64,000 nt of DNA, from NCBI GenBank assembly GCA_937127125.1, contig CAKZLO010000035.1:248001-312000 (forward strand). Reading direction: 5' to 3'. The notes below the pieces were generated by a model, which ran no database searches, was not told where the DNA came from, and saw only the letters and a program-made list of their open reading frames with translations. Positions within the stretch are counted from its first letter, which is position 1; every line of letters begins with the position of its first letter. Source of the DNA: an uncultured Ardenticatenia bacterium (GTDB taxonomy: Bacteria > Chloroflexota > Anaerolineae > 4572-78 > NAK82). Both the position numbers and the translations under genes were made by a program. Below, piece after piece: positions 54,423 to 62,980 of this stretch.

Positions 54423-57218
54423 TCAAGGGACAGGCGTCGGTGTGGGTGTTGATGCCGGTTCCGTCAGCTCTACCAGCTGCTTGATGAGCTGTCTGACAGC
54501 GTTCATCTCTTCTCCGTAGCCTGCCCAGTCCCCGCGCTGCAGAGCAGCTTGCGCAGCGGTATAATGGGCATCTGCCTGACGCGCCAGCTCATATACCTGC
54601 TGTTCTATTTCGCCTCTCGCCTCCGCGCTTCGGGGAGAAGTCACTTCCGCTGGACCGCGCACGACTGCGCTTGGTGCTCTTCCTACCAGCTGGGCCAACG
54701 CTTGATTCAACGTTTCATTCATCACAATGCGGTCCCCCGAGGCAACGATCACACGCTTTAGCTCTGGGATCTGCCCTTGTTCCGCTTGCAAGTAAAGCGG
54801 CTCCACGTACAACAGCGCGTTCCCTAGCGGTATGATCAACAGATTGCCCCGGATCACGCGTGATCCGCGTTGCCCCCACAGCGACAGCTGAGCAGAGATC
54901 TCCGGCACTTGGTCAATACGCGCTTCGATCTGGCGCGGCCCAAAGACCAATTCAGTCTTGGGGAAACGATAGACAAGCAGCTGACCGTAGTAGGGGTCGT
55001 CACTGCGCCCGGCAGCCCAGGCGATCAAATTGTCCTTGTTAGCAGGCGTGAAGGGCTGGATGAGCATGAACTCCTCGCGCGATTCCCCTGGAAGTCGCAC
55101 CGTTACATAATAGGGCTCAACCAGCTGTTCACGTTCCGCGAAAAGCTCGCGTGGAATGTTCCATAAATCTTCCTTGTTGTAGAAGACATTCACGTCCCGC
55201 ATGTGATAGGTGCGATACATGGCCACCTGGACGTTGAAGAGCCCCTCGGGATAGCGCAGGTGGGCACGCAAACCTTGTGGCATCATCTCAATTGGTGTGA
55301 AAAGTCCTGGGAAGATCCCGGCATATGTGCGTACCAGAGGATCCTGAACATCAACCATATAGAAGGTCATACTGCCATTGTAGGCATCAGTGACCACTTT
55401 GACCGAGTTACGAATGTAGTTTATCTCCTCCGAGATTGGCTCGGAGTAGGGGTAACGATCGGTGATGGTATAGGCATCGTGAATCCAGTAGATTCGTCCG
55501 TTCCAGATTACAACATAGGGATCTGTGTCATAGCGCAGGAAAGGCGCAATAAGCCTGACACGCTCCTGAATCCGTCGGTTGATCAACAGCCGACTCTGTG
55601 AGGTGATGTATTCGCTGAGCAACACATTGATATCAGCGAGGCGCAGCGACCATGCAAGCCGCTTGAAGTAGGAATCCAAAAGGATGCCGCTCTCCTCCTG
55701 GTAAGTGGTGTAGACATTCTCCTCTCCACGAGGATAGTCGAACTCTTCAATAGTGGTATTAACAAAAACGTAATTGTCGGTCAGCTCGCCAAAATAAATT
55801 TCAGGCCGCGTGATGGTGATAGGCACAGTTATTGTAGGGGGCAGGTCCTTGATCCAGAGCGGTGGCAATCCCTCTGGCAACACCTCATTGATTGGGCTCA
55901 TCACCACGCCGTAACCATGGGTGAATTGCAGATGTTGGTTCACCCATGTGGGGGACTGCAGGCGGGATTGATCCAGCTCGCGCGCAGAGATAATCACCTG
56001 GCGATACTCACCATCGATGTGGTAACGCTCTATATCCAGATCGTTGAAACGATAGTATGGACGAATCTCCTGAATCTGACGATAGGTCTCGGCGAGGGGA
56101 CGGTAGTCCCACAAGCGCACGTTCTGCAGAGTGGTCTGGTTCTCAGACAAGATCTCGGCAGTCAGTGGCACGATGCGGTCGAAGTTGCGCTCCTCGACGC
56201 GATCTAATCCATACGCCTGACGCGTGTAAGCAATGTTATAGGCGATATAAGGTGCCTCCAGGCTCAGCTCGCTCGGCTCGACCACGTAACGCTGCACGAA
56301 GCTGGGGAGTATCGTGAGAGCGAGAAGCGCCAAGATCATCCAGGCAGCTGCGCTGATAATAGGCCACCACAGGCGGCGCAAGTACACGTTAACCAGCAAC
56401 ATAAGCGCGATGAGGAGCGCGATCCAAAACATGACGCGCAGCGCGACCAGCTCTACGTGCACATCGGTGTAGCTCGCGCCAAAGGCTACCCCGCGCGCCG
56501 AATAGACCAGATCGTACGCTGCCAGGCCATGCCCCCATGCAATGGCGACGAAAAGCGCTGCCCCAAGGGCTGAGATGTGCAGGCGCACGTGAGGCAGGAT
56601 GCTGGCCGTGCCGTCGCGCAGATGGGGCACCTGAGCGATAAAGTAAATGAAAGCAACCCCAATAAGCGAGAGCAGCAGCACAGTGATCAGCCAGCCCTGC
56701 AAGAATTGGTAAAGCGGCAAGCTAAAAACGAAAAAGCTGATATCCAGACCGAAGAGAGGATCAGCAACATCGAAGGGCACTTGGTGGAAGAAACGCTGGA
56801 AGTCCAGCCAACGAGGTGCAGCGGCCAAACCCACAATTAGTCCCAGGAGCAAGGCGCTGATCCAGATCAACCAGCCGAAAATAGGTGCATCGAGTGCACG
56901 ACGCTGACCACGGTAGAGGGGTTGACGTGTGGACAGGCGGCGCGCCAGAAGCATATTACCCAGGAAAATAGCCACGAACGGGATGGCAGCACCGAGGAAG
57001 ACAAAGAGCTGGCTGCTCAGCGAAATAAGGAAGACGTTGGAGAAGCCTACACTACGGTACCATAGCCAATCCGTATAGAAAGTGACCCCATTACTGAATA
57101 CGAAAAGTACCAGTAGTAAGAGGATCAGCAAAACCCACAGGGGCAACCCTCTGGCAGGCCTAGGGCGGTCTGATGTATACGACGATGTGGATGTATATGA
57201 TGTCCTGAAGCGATTCAT
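54423..57218 (-). CDS. UPF0182-family membrane protein
   Basis: 931 residues. Seven membrane helices in the first third (LPLWVLLILLLLVLFVF, VFLISLSSQLFVFLGAAIPFVAIFL, WLIWISALLLGLIVGLAAAP and more, with PIFGLDISFF-type FGLDISFFVFSLPLYQFLQGW) are followed by a large outer domain with the UPF0182 hallmarks NVRLWDYRPLAETYRQIQEIRPYYRFNDLDIERY, THGYGVVMSPINEVLPEGLPPLWIKDLP, PEIYFGELTDNYVFVNT and LIPLGNALLYVEPLYLQAEQ. A helical tail carries QRGDWAGYGEEMNAVRQLIKQL and ends in a Thr/Pro run. Function is not established for the family; it occurs in actinobacteria, cyanobacteria and Chloroflexota. Confidence 0.88.
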   Translation of the reverse strand: MNRFRTSYTSTSSYTSDRPRPARGLPLWVLLILLLLVLFVFSNGVTFYTDWLWYRSVGFSNVFLISLSSQLFVFLGAAIPFVAIFLGNMLLARRLSTRQPLYRGQRRALDAPIFGWLIWISALLLGLIVGLAAAPRWLDFQRFFHQVPFDVADPLFGLDISFFVFSLPLYQFLQGWLITVLLLSLIGVAFIYFIAQVPHLRDGTASILPHVRLHISALGAALFVAIAWGHGLAAYDLVYSARGVAFGASYTDVHVELVALRVMFWIALLIALMLLVNVYLRRLWWPIISAAAWMILALLALTILPSFVQRYVVEPSELSLEAPYIAYNIAYTRQAYGLDRVEERNFDRIVPLTAEILSENQTTLQNVRLWDYRPLAETYRQIQEIRPYYRFNDLDIERYHIDGEYRQVIISARELDQSRLQSPTWVNQHLQFTHGYGVVMSPINEVLPEGLPPLWIKDLPPTITVPITITRPEIYFGELTDNYVFVNTTIEEFDYPRGEENVYTTYQEESGILLDSYFKRLAWSLRLADINVLLSEYITSQSRLLINRRIQERVRLIAPFLRYDTDPYVVIWNGRIYWIHDAYTITDRYPYSEPISEEINYIRNSVKVVTDAYNGSMTFYMVDVQDPLVRTYAGIFPGLFTPIEMMPQGLRAHLRYPEGLFNVQVAMYRTYHMRDVNVFYNKEDLWNIPRELFAEREQLVEPYYVTVRLPGESREEFMLIQPFTPANKDNLIAWAAGRSDDPYYGQLLVYRFPKTELVFGPRQIEARIDQVPEISAQLSLWGQRGSRVIRGNLLIIPLGNALLYVEPLYLQAEQGQIPELKRVIVASGDRIVMNETLNQALAQLVGRAPSAVVRGPAEVTSPRSAEARGEIEQQVYELARQADAHYTAAQAALQRGDWAGYGEEMNAVRQLIKQLVELTEPASTPTPTPVP

Positions 57219-57281
57219 TGCAGTGTCCTTGCTCCCCTCTCCTCAGAACATGGCACAAAGGTCTGGATAGTTCCGGGAAAC

Positions 57282-58550
57282 CTAGAGGTCACGCAACTTG
57301 ATCAGGCGCGGCAACGCTTCTTTCAAGAGCAACTCGCGCGCCCGACTTAAAAGCTGTGCAACATTGGTCCCCTGTTGTGCTGCCTCAATCTGGCGCACTG
57401 CCTCTTCGATATACCACACGCTCTTGCTTAATGCCAGCTGATACTCTGAAGCACCCTTGTCGGGCAGCCTCACAATGCAGGGATCGGTGAACAAGATCTG
57501 CCACTTGCTGATACAAGCACGCAGGTAAACCAGGGAATCATCTGCCAACAGGTTGTCTCCCAAGGGATAGCCACCGTAATAAGCACACAACGCTCGCTCC
57601 AGTGGAAATGTGCTGCTCTTGTAACGTTCACAGTTGCCGCTGTAGATCCTGACCATCCACTGGATGTTGGTCTCCGGATCGAGCAATTCCGCCTGGCTGG
57701 GACGGTTGGCAAAAACACCCCCCGCCTCACGTGGCATAATCTGTCCTAGACCGGTGGCCTTGGAGACTGGGTTGATGGCGTTGGGATCACCACCGCTCTC
57801 GACAGCGATGATGGTCAGGAAGAGTCGTGGGTCGAAACTCCCACTGTACTTCTTGACCAGGTTCTCCCATCGCATCACCGCTTCTTTCAGCGAAGGCTTC
57901 GGCGCAGGGGAAGGCACAGCCGGGCTCTCGATCAATTCAAACGTGGGCACATAGCAGATCGTGTCCGGGAGAAGGATGCCCATCCCGGATAACACATCTG
58001 TTCCTTCGCCAGCTGAAGCAATCCAGAATTTGTTACCCCCTTTTCCGGGGCTGACAAAGTCGTCTGACCCAGCCGCAAATACAGCCTGGGAGAAGCTGCC
58101 CTGAGGAGCGACAACGAGCTCAACCTTGGTGGCAGCTTCTGACGGCGCGGGCACGTCAGGTGGCTTGACACCTCCGGGCCAATTGTTTGTGGCTTTTAGA
58201 TGATAGCGCCCTACCGTGCGTGGAGAGTTCCCCGCTTTGACGATAACTGTGTAGTTCCTTTGTTTGATGGCGCGCAATCCTGTGATGACCCAATTCTTAC
58301 CGCCTGTACGCCGCAAGGACCTGTCGATAAAAATGCCTGTCTGGTTTCTGAGCCATCTCTCATCACGCACAGCACCCGTGATATCGATGACAGGGACGCT
58401 CGGTGATGGGGGCGCGGGGACTGAGATCATTTCCGGCGTCCACACGCCTCCCTGACTGGCAATATAGGGCAATAGAAAGTGTTCCATAAATGTGCGCTCG
58501 CGCACGTTAAAGGTGGCCCATGGGTGGCTGAAGTCATAGGTGAATGGCAT
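57282..58550 (-). CDS. Lytic transglycosylase half of a frameshifted glycosidase-transglycosylase gene
   Basis: 422 residues from ATG 58550. About 60-215 is a beta-rich linker region. About 225-370 is an SLT (lysozyme-like) domain: FDPRLFLTIIAVESGGDPNAINPVSKATGLGQIMPREAG with the catalytic Glu and the GLGQIMP motif, and LERALCAYYGGYPLG. A helical tail follows. In the same frame the sequence upstream of ATG 58550 keeps reading as sensible protein (TKWYDSELCKDDRVLSA then MPFTYDFSHPW), so this ATG is probably internal and the gene was once continuous with 58427-59473. It cuts peptidoglycan glycan strands if active. Confidence 0.78.
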   Translation of the reverse strand: MPFTYDFSHPWATFNVRERTFMEHFLLPYIASQGGVWTPEMISVPAPPSPSVPVIDITGAVRDERWLRNQTGIFIDRSLRRTGGKNWVITGLRAIKQRNYTVIVKAGNSPRTVGRYHLKATNNWPGGVKPPDVPAPSEAATKVELVVAPQGSFSQAVFAAGSDDFVSPGKGGNKFWIASAGEGTDVLSGMGILLPDTICYVPTFELIESPAVPSPAPKPSLKEAVMRWENLVKKYSGSFDPRLFLTIIAVESGGDPNAINPVSKATGLGQIMPREAGGVFANRPSQAELLDPETNIQWMVRIYSGNCERYKSSTFPLERALCAYYGGYPLGDNLLADDSLVYLRACISKWQILFTDPCIVRLPDKGASEYQLALSKSVWYIEEAVRQIEAAQQGTNVAQLLSRARELLLKEALPRLIKLRDL

Positions 58551-59473
58551 GGCCGAGAGAACACGATCATCCTTGCATAGCTCGGAGTCGTACCATTTAG
58601 TTGTTCCATATAAATGCGACAGGCCTGATCAAAATTAGAACTCAATCCGTGGAAGCCAAGGTGGTTCAGGCGAGCCGCGGCGACAACATCGGGATTGTGG
58701 CGTGTTGCTATGAACATCACATAATCATCAATCTCCCATTCCGCCGGGGCCTGCGCCGCATCGATCTCTTCATCTGCCAGATGGCTTACGCCAGGGGCCA
58801 CTGCGTCGTCCAATCCACATTCACCGATAATGATGGGCACGTCCCATGGGCACTGCAAGTAGCGACCGCACAGCCAACGCCATCCATATTGCGGACCAGC
58901 CATAGGGTGATATTCGTGCAGGCCCAGCACATCTCCCACAATCATTGCTCTGCGCACACGCTCGTAAGGCGACCAGATAGGAGGCGCATCCTTGATGCCC
59001 CCATTGCCCGGCCAACCAACGCCGAAGTTAAGCACCATGCCATTGAGACCTGCTTTGTGCAGCTCGTCGAGGAACACCTGATAGTAGACTGCTACCTGCT
59101 CAGGTGGCTCTGTGCTCCATACTTGTGGTTCGTTCAGACCTGTCCACAAGAGCTGATTGGCGCGAGCTTTGTAACGATCGCGCGCGATCGGCCAGAGTGT
59201 GTTGATGATGAAGGCGGTATGCCTTCTGGCAACATTTGTGGCAGTCGTGTTGTCCGGCAGGGAACGGTTGCCATAATTCTCCGACAAAGGGTGGTGACGT
59301 ACAATCACCCTTCCCTTAGGATGGAGATACTTGAGCGCTGTATCCAGACCAGGAATATCGTTGTCAGCACCGGTGATCACTTTGATGTGAAGAGGGCGCC
59401 ATTGGGATAACCATCGGTCATCGTCTTGAGAAGGTCGCGTGCGCTGCCAATGGCAGCTCAGTTTGCTAGGCAT
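58427..59473 (-). CDS. Glycoside-hydrolase-like (GH-A barrel) half of a frameshifted gene
   Basis: From ATG 59473 (AAAGGAG upstream) the frame encodes a barrel with KVITGADNDIPGLDTALKYLHPKGRVIVRHHPLSENYG, the acid Glu in QLLWTGLNEPQVWS, MVLNFGVGWPGNG, VLGLHEYHPMAGPQYGWRWLCGRYLQCPWDVPIIIGECGLDD with the nucleophile-type Glu, and NHLGFHGLSSNFDQACRIYMEQL. After about residue 290 (near 58600) the frame turns into unrelated Ser/Cys/Pro-rich sequence, while the true continuation lies in the -1 frame. The two halves together would be about 730 residues, the same length as the amidase protein at 52087. Either a frameshift mutation or a base missing from the assembly. Confidence 0.72.
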   Translation of the reverse strand: MPSKLSCHWQRTRPSQDDDRWLSQWRPLHIKVITGADNDIPGLDTALKYLHPKGRVIVRHHPLSENYGNRSLPDNTTATNVARRHTAFIINTLWPIARDRYKARANQLLWTGLNEPQVWSTEPPEQVAVYYQVFLDELHKAGLNGMVLNFGVGWPGNGGIKDAPPIWSPYERVRRAMIVGDVLGLHEYHPMAGPQYGWRWLCGRYLQCPWDVPIIIGECGLDDAVAPGVSHLADEEIDAAQAPAEWEIDDYVMFIATRHNPDVVAAARLNHLGFHGLSSNFDQACRIYMEQLNGTTPSYARMIVFSRPCHSPMTSATHGPPLTCASAHLWNTFYCPILPVREACGRRK

Positions 59474-59546
59474 TTTTGGCTCCTTTCTCCTCCCACGCCC
59501 TTCTTTGGTGGAGACCGTCGGGAAGTGTTTGCTTTGTGGGTGACGG

Positions 59547-60764
59547 TTACTGAGCAGGTGTCATCTCAGATGTCTCCGATGTGGCGGGCGTGACAACAAC
59601 AGGTTTTTCGTCACCACGGATGATCACAAAAGTGGTTGCCTGATCGTATACCGTCACTGAGCAGCTGTACAGCCTGCCATCGAAACGTGTTTTCACCAGG
59701 TATGCACCCGCTGGCACGTCGCTAAAAGCGAACGTTTCGCCCCAGGCTGGATCCGATTTGAAAAGGTTATCAGGGTAGGTGAACGTCTCACGCCAGTAGT
59801 GATCGGGTTCTTCAGCATGGTACAGCAACACCAGCTGTTGCGGTACCACATAACCGCGCGCATCGATTATCCGTCCAGCCACCACGCCAAAGCCGGGATC
59901 TGGCCTGATCCACAACGCTGGATTGCGCGCATCGCGATAGTCCGGGCTGCCCACTCTTACTTCGAGGTGCAAGTGTGGTCCTAATGCGACACCACCCTGA
60001 CCTACCTCGGCGATGACTTGCCCCGCTCTCACGCGCGTCCCCTCGCTGCTTAGCACTTTGGAAACATGCCCATAGAGCGTGAACACGGGCAATCCGTTCC
60101 ACACAGTGTCGTGCTGAACAAGCACAGCTTGCCCAAAGAAGTTGGGGCGTGGTCCATACAATTGTCGATCATCCGGGCCGGCACGCAACACAACCCCATC
60201 GCCGACCGCCAAAATGGGTGTGCCAAAGGGATTCTGAATATCTATACCATAGTGCCAGAGATACTGTCCCCGCGCGTTCGTCCCGAAGGGATAGTAAGCG
60301 CTACCCCATGTGGCGAATTGCGGGTCAAACGGGCGGCCAAACCAGAAGTGATCCTGTGCCTGTGTAGCGTCTGGCAGGTTCAATGTGCTGGCCAGAACTG
60401 TGCGCGGAACCGGTGTGGGCGTAGGTGTAGGAGTGCCCAGGACAGGGGTAGGGCGCGGTGAACGGGTGGATTGTCTGCGCGGTGTGGCAGAACTGAGAGC
60501 AGCGGGGGGTAGCGTGGGCGTTGCGGTGTGTGTAGCTGTCGGTGTCGGAGACGGAGTCGCAGTGGGAGTAGGCGTGTAAGTAGCTGTCGGCGTTGACGTC
60601 AGGGTCGGTGTGTTGGTAGGAGTAGGTGTCCCCAACAGCAGAGCCGTTGCAGCCTGGTACCGTATCGTGAACGCTGCCACTCCGATGAGCAGCGCTCCCC
60701 CCACCGCAAACGCAAAGAGGCGTAGACTGACAATCACTCCGTTCGAGAATTGGTGCGTGGTCAC
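59547..60764 (-). CDS. Membrane-anchored M23 (LytM) metallopeptidase
   Basis: About 405 residues. An N-terminal helix (LRLFAFAVGGALLIGVAAFTIRY) is followed by a long Thr/Pro linker (TPTPTNTPTLTSTPTATYTP and more). The M23 domain begins near residue 140: LWHYGIDIQNPFGTPILAVGDGVVL carries the first His and Asp zinc ligands, and FTLYGHVSKVL..VGQGGVALGPHLHLEVRVG has the HxH motif. A C-terminal beta domain (AGAYLVKTRFDGRLYSCSVTVY) follows. It cuts peptide bridges in peptidoglycan, or acts as an activator if degenerate; the ligands are intact. The start is uncertain: TTG 60812 would overlap the upstream gene by 34 bases, GTG 60764 would not. Confidence 0.82.
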   Translation of the reverse strand: MTTHQFSNGVIVSLRLFAFAVGGALLIGVAAFTIRYQAATALLLGTPTPTNTPTLTSTPTATYTPTPTATPSPTPTATHTATPTLPPAALSSATPRRQSTRSPRPTPVLGTPTPTPTPVPRTVLASTLNLPDATQAQDHFWFGRPFDPQFATWGSAYYPFGTNARGQYLWHYGIDIQNPFGTPILAVGDGVVLRAGPDDRQLYGPRPNFFGQAVLVQHDTVWNGLPVFTLYGHVSKVLSSEGTRVRAGQVIAEVGQGGVALGPHLHLEVRVGSPDYRDARNPALWIRPDPGFGVVAGRIIDARGYVVPQQLVLLYHAEEPDHYWRETFTYPDNLFKSDPAWGETFAFSDVPAGAYLVKTRFDGRLYSCSVTVYDQATTFVIIRGDEKPVVVTPATSETSEMTPAQ

Positions 60765-60778
60765 GTGAATACGTCCCG

Positions 60779-62977
60779 TTACGGTCCCCAGTCGATGCGT
60801 TCTTCGGTCCAACCGCGCGAGTTTTGGATGTCGATCGCCACCACGCCATCTACTGAGCCCTCCAGTTCAAAGAGCGGACGCTGATCATCGCCATCCGCGT
60901 CCATCACCCACATTTCCCAGATGCCATCCCGGTTGGAGACGAACGCTACCATCTTGCCATCAGGCGACCAGACCGGCAGACCGTCATCTGCCTCATCAGT
61001 GGTCAGCTGTATCAGATTCTCTCCATCGATGTCCACGCGGTAGATGTCCCAGTTTCCCTTGCGACGTGACATAAAAACCACCTTTTGTCCGTCTGGCGAG
61101 ACATCAGGGTTGGTATCGCCTGGATCTTGGGTAATCTGCTTGGGAAAGCTTCCATCCAGATTGCTTATGATCAGCCCACACGCAGATCCCAGACATCCCT
61201 GATAGACAAAGCGGTTGCCATCCACCCAATCTGGAGATTGTCCCTGGATCGGTGCACCCTCGCGACGCAACACCTCGTACTGTGCACCGACAGTACGATA
61301 GACCGCAGCCGGTTCGCCTGCCTCACGGGAATGGAACAGAAACATCTGACCATCTGGAGCAAACACAGGCCGTGCTGCTTCGAAGTGCGAATTGAAACGC
61401 CATTCGGGGCCACCGGCAACAGCGCGCTCGATTAATCCTCGATTGTCGTGTCTCCAGGAACGAAAGACGATGCGCTGACCGTCGAAGTTTACGTCGGGTT
61501 GGCTGGCATATTCGGCGATCAACTCGCGCCCTTGCCCATCCGGCTTCGCAGCATATATATGATATGTCTGCACCTTGGCATCGAAGACAGGGAAGAAAAA
61601 GCGCCCTTGCAAGGGTATCGGGTTGCGCACCTGCGGCAGGTCACGTGATGTATACTCTGGCAGCTGGGGCGGCGTCGGAGAATTTGCAGGTGTCACCACG
61701 ACAGCTGTGGCGCTGGGCGTAGGTGCTTGCGCGACAGATTCTGTAGTGGACACCTCCGGTGTGGGCAAGGGCGTTGCAGATCCACTTACCACAGTTGCAG
61801 GTGGCGCGCCCGCGCGAGTCGCCGCAGGCGTTGGGATCATGGCGATTGACTCACCGCGAGGAATCCACAGCTTGATGTTGTCAAAACTGACCACCAAATT
61901 GGGCTCTGAGAACGTGTTAGCAAAGAAACCGAAGTTGCCGTGCGACAATGAATCGTCCGTGACCTGTCCCAGCTCAACATCGTTAGCGAACACTCGGATG
62001 CGTGTGCCGAGCGCTTCCACCATCAATTTGTTAGTTGCCTGGCCGACATTCAGTGCAGGAGAGGGTGTCCAGGGAATCAGAGTGGTCCACTCGCCACGGT
62101 AAAATTTGCTGAGCAGAAAGTAACCCTCGCCAGAGACGTCGAAGCGGTAGTAATTGTCGCGGTCTTGAAAGCGGAACAATATGCCATAGCCATTGTTGTT
62201 CGGCCCAGACTCTTGGGTAGCTTCCACTTCAAGCCGGAAGTTTGCCACATCGCGGTTGGCCAATCCCCATGCGACCAGATTACTGGTCATTACCTCGATA
62301 TAGTACTTGTTATTCCCATACTGTTTGATCGTGTAGCGGTCGAATGCGTCGTCCCACCCACTACTGTGATCGCTAAAATCATCCTGATAAGCCAACACAA
62401 AATCACCTGATACGAGATCCACCGAAACAGGGGCTAATTCGGGGATCAGCTCTGCCTGCTGCTGGTTTCGCGTAGCGATAAAGATCACAAATAACAACAG
62501 GGCCACGCTGATCAGGCCGCCTAGCGCGATCCAGAGCCAATTCCAGCCTGGCAGGCCAGCTCTTGGATGCGGGCGTGCTGGGACAGCCTCCGGAGGACGC
62601 AGCATGGTAGCAGGCTCAACCTGTCCGCCCACGCCCACCCGAGAGGGCTGGAAAACCATTTCTGTATCCCCTATTTGGATATGGTCGTCAGGATGGAGCA
62701 CCTTCCCAGCGCTAATGCGCTTTCCATTGACAAAGGTGCCGTTGGCGCTGTTCTGATCGCGGATAACCCATCTGCCATTGTCCAGCTCAATAACAGCATG
62801 ATATCTGGACACGCGCGGATCGGTAAGCACCAGCTCGTTGTCGCGTTCTCGTCCCACGCGTGTCTTGAGCTTCAGCCGGATGATGCGCCCCTGCTCATTT
62901 CCGCGCACAATTTCCAACAGTGGGGTCGCGGGAGGTCCCGCGACGGTAGATTCCTGATCTCGGATAACCTCGCTCAA
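60779..62977 (-). CDS. FHA-domain protein with external laminin-like and TolB-like propeller domains
   Basis: 732 residues. The cytoplasmic FHA domain (about 20-105; VGRERDNELVLTDPRVSRYHAVIELDNGRWVIRDQNSANGTFVNGKRI) should bind phosphothreonine peptides. One membrane helix (WNWLWIALGGLISVALLLFVIFIA) follows, then an outer DUF1080/laminin-G-like beta domain (YQDDFSDHSSGWDDAFDRYTIKQYGNNKYYIEVMTSN..RVFANDVELGQVTDDSLSHGNFGFFANTF), a Thr/Pro linker, and PD40 blades ending in IDWGP. This layout could carry phospho-signals across the membrane to a surface receptor. The start is TTG 62977, three bases after the upstream stop; a Ser/Thr kinase is not in view. Confidence 0.82.
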   Translation of the reverse strand: MSEVIRDQESTVAGPPATPLLEIVRGNEQGRIIRLKLKTRVGRERDNELVLTDPRVSRYHAVIELDNGRWVIRDQNSANGTFVNGKRISAGKVLHPDDHIQIGDTEMVFQPSRVGVGGQVEPATMLRPPEAVPARPHPRAGLPGWNWLWIALGGLISVALLLFVIFIATRNQQQAELIPELAPVSVDLVSGDFVLAYQDDFSDHSSGWDDAFDRYTIKQYGNNKYYIEVMTSNLVAWGLANRDVANFRLEVEATQESGPNNNGYGILFRFQDRDNYYRFDVSGEGYFLLSKFYRGEWTTLIPWTPSPALNVGQATNKLMVEALGTRIRVFANDVELGQVTDDSLSHGNFGFFANTFSEPNLVVSFDNIKLWIPRGESIAMIPTPAATRAGAPPATVVSGSATPLPTPEVSTTESVAQAPTPSATAVVVTPANSPTPPQLPEYTSRDLPQVRNPIPLQGRFFFPVFDAKVQTYHIYAAKPDGQGRELIAEYASQPDVNFDGQRIVFRSWRHDNRGLIERAVAGGPEWRFNSHFEAARPVFAPDGQMFLFHSREAGEPAAVYRTVGAQYEVLRREGAPIQGQSPDWVDGNRFVYQGCLGSACGLIISNLDGSFPKQITQDPGDTNPDVSPDGQKVVFMSRRKGNWDIYRVDIDGENLIQLTTDEADDGLPVWSPDGKMVAFVSNRDGIWEMWVMDADGDDQRPLFELEGSVDGVVAIDIQNSRGWTEERIDWGP

Positions 62978-62980
62978 GGT

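Noticed and set aside
58601..59410. A 269-residue plus-strand frame
   Set aside because: It lies opposite the glycosidase-like gene, which has clear motifs and a strong ribosome site; the plus frame has no family features.
60385..60640. Direct repeats that look like a CRISPR or microsatellite array
   Set aside because: They are codon repeats for Thr and Pro in the stalk of the M23 peptidase; spacing is irregular and in frame. Similar runs at 36070-36270 and 46860-47150 have the same explanation.
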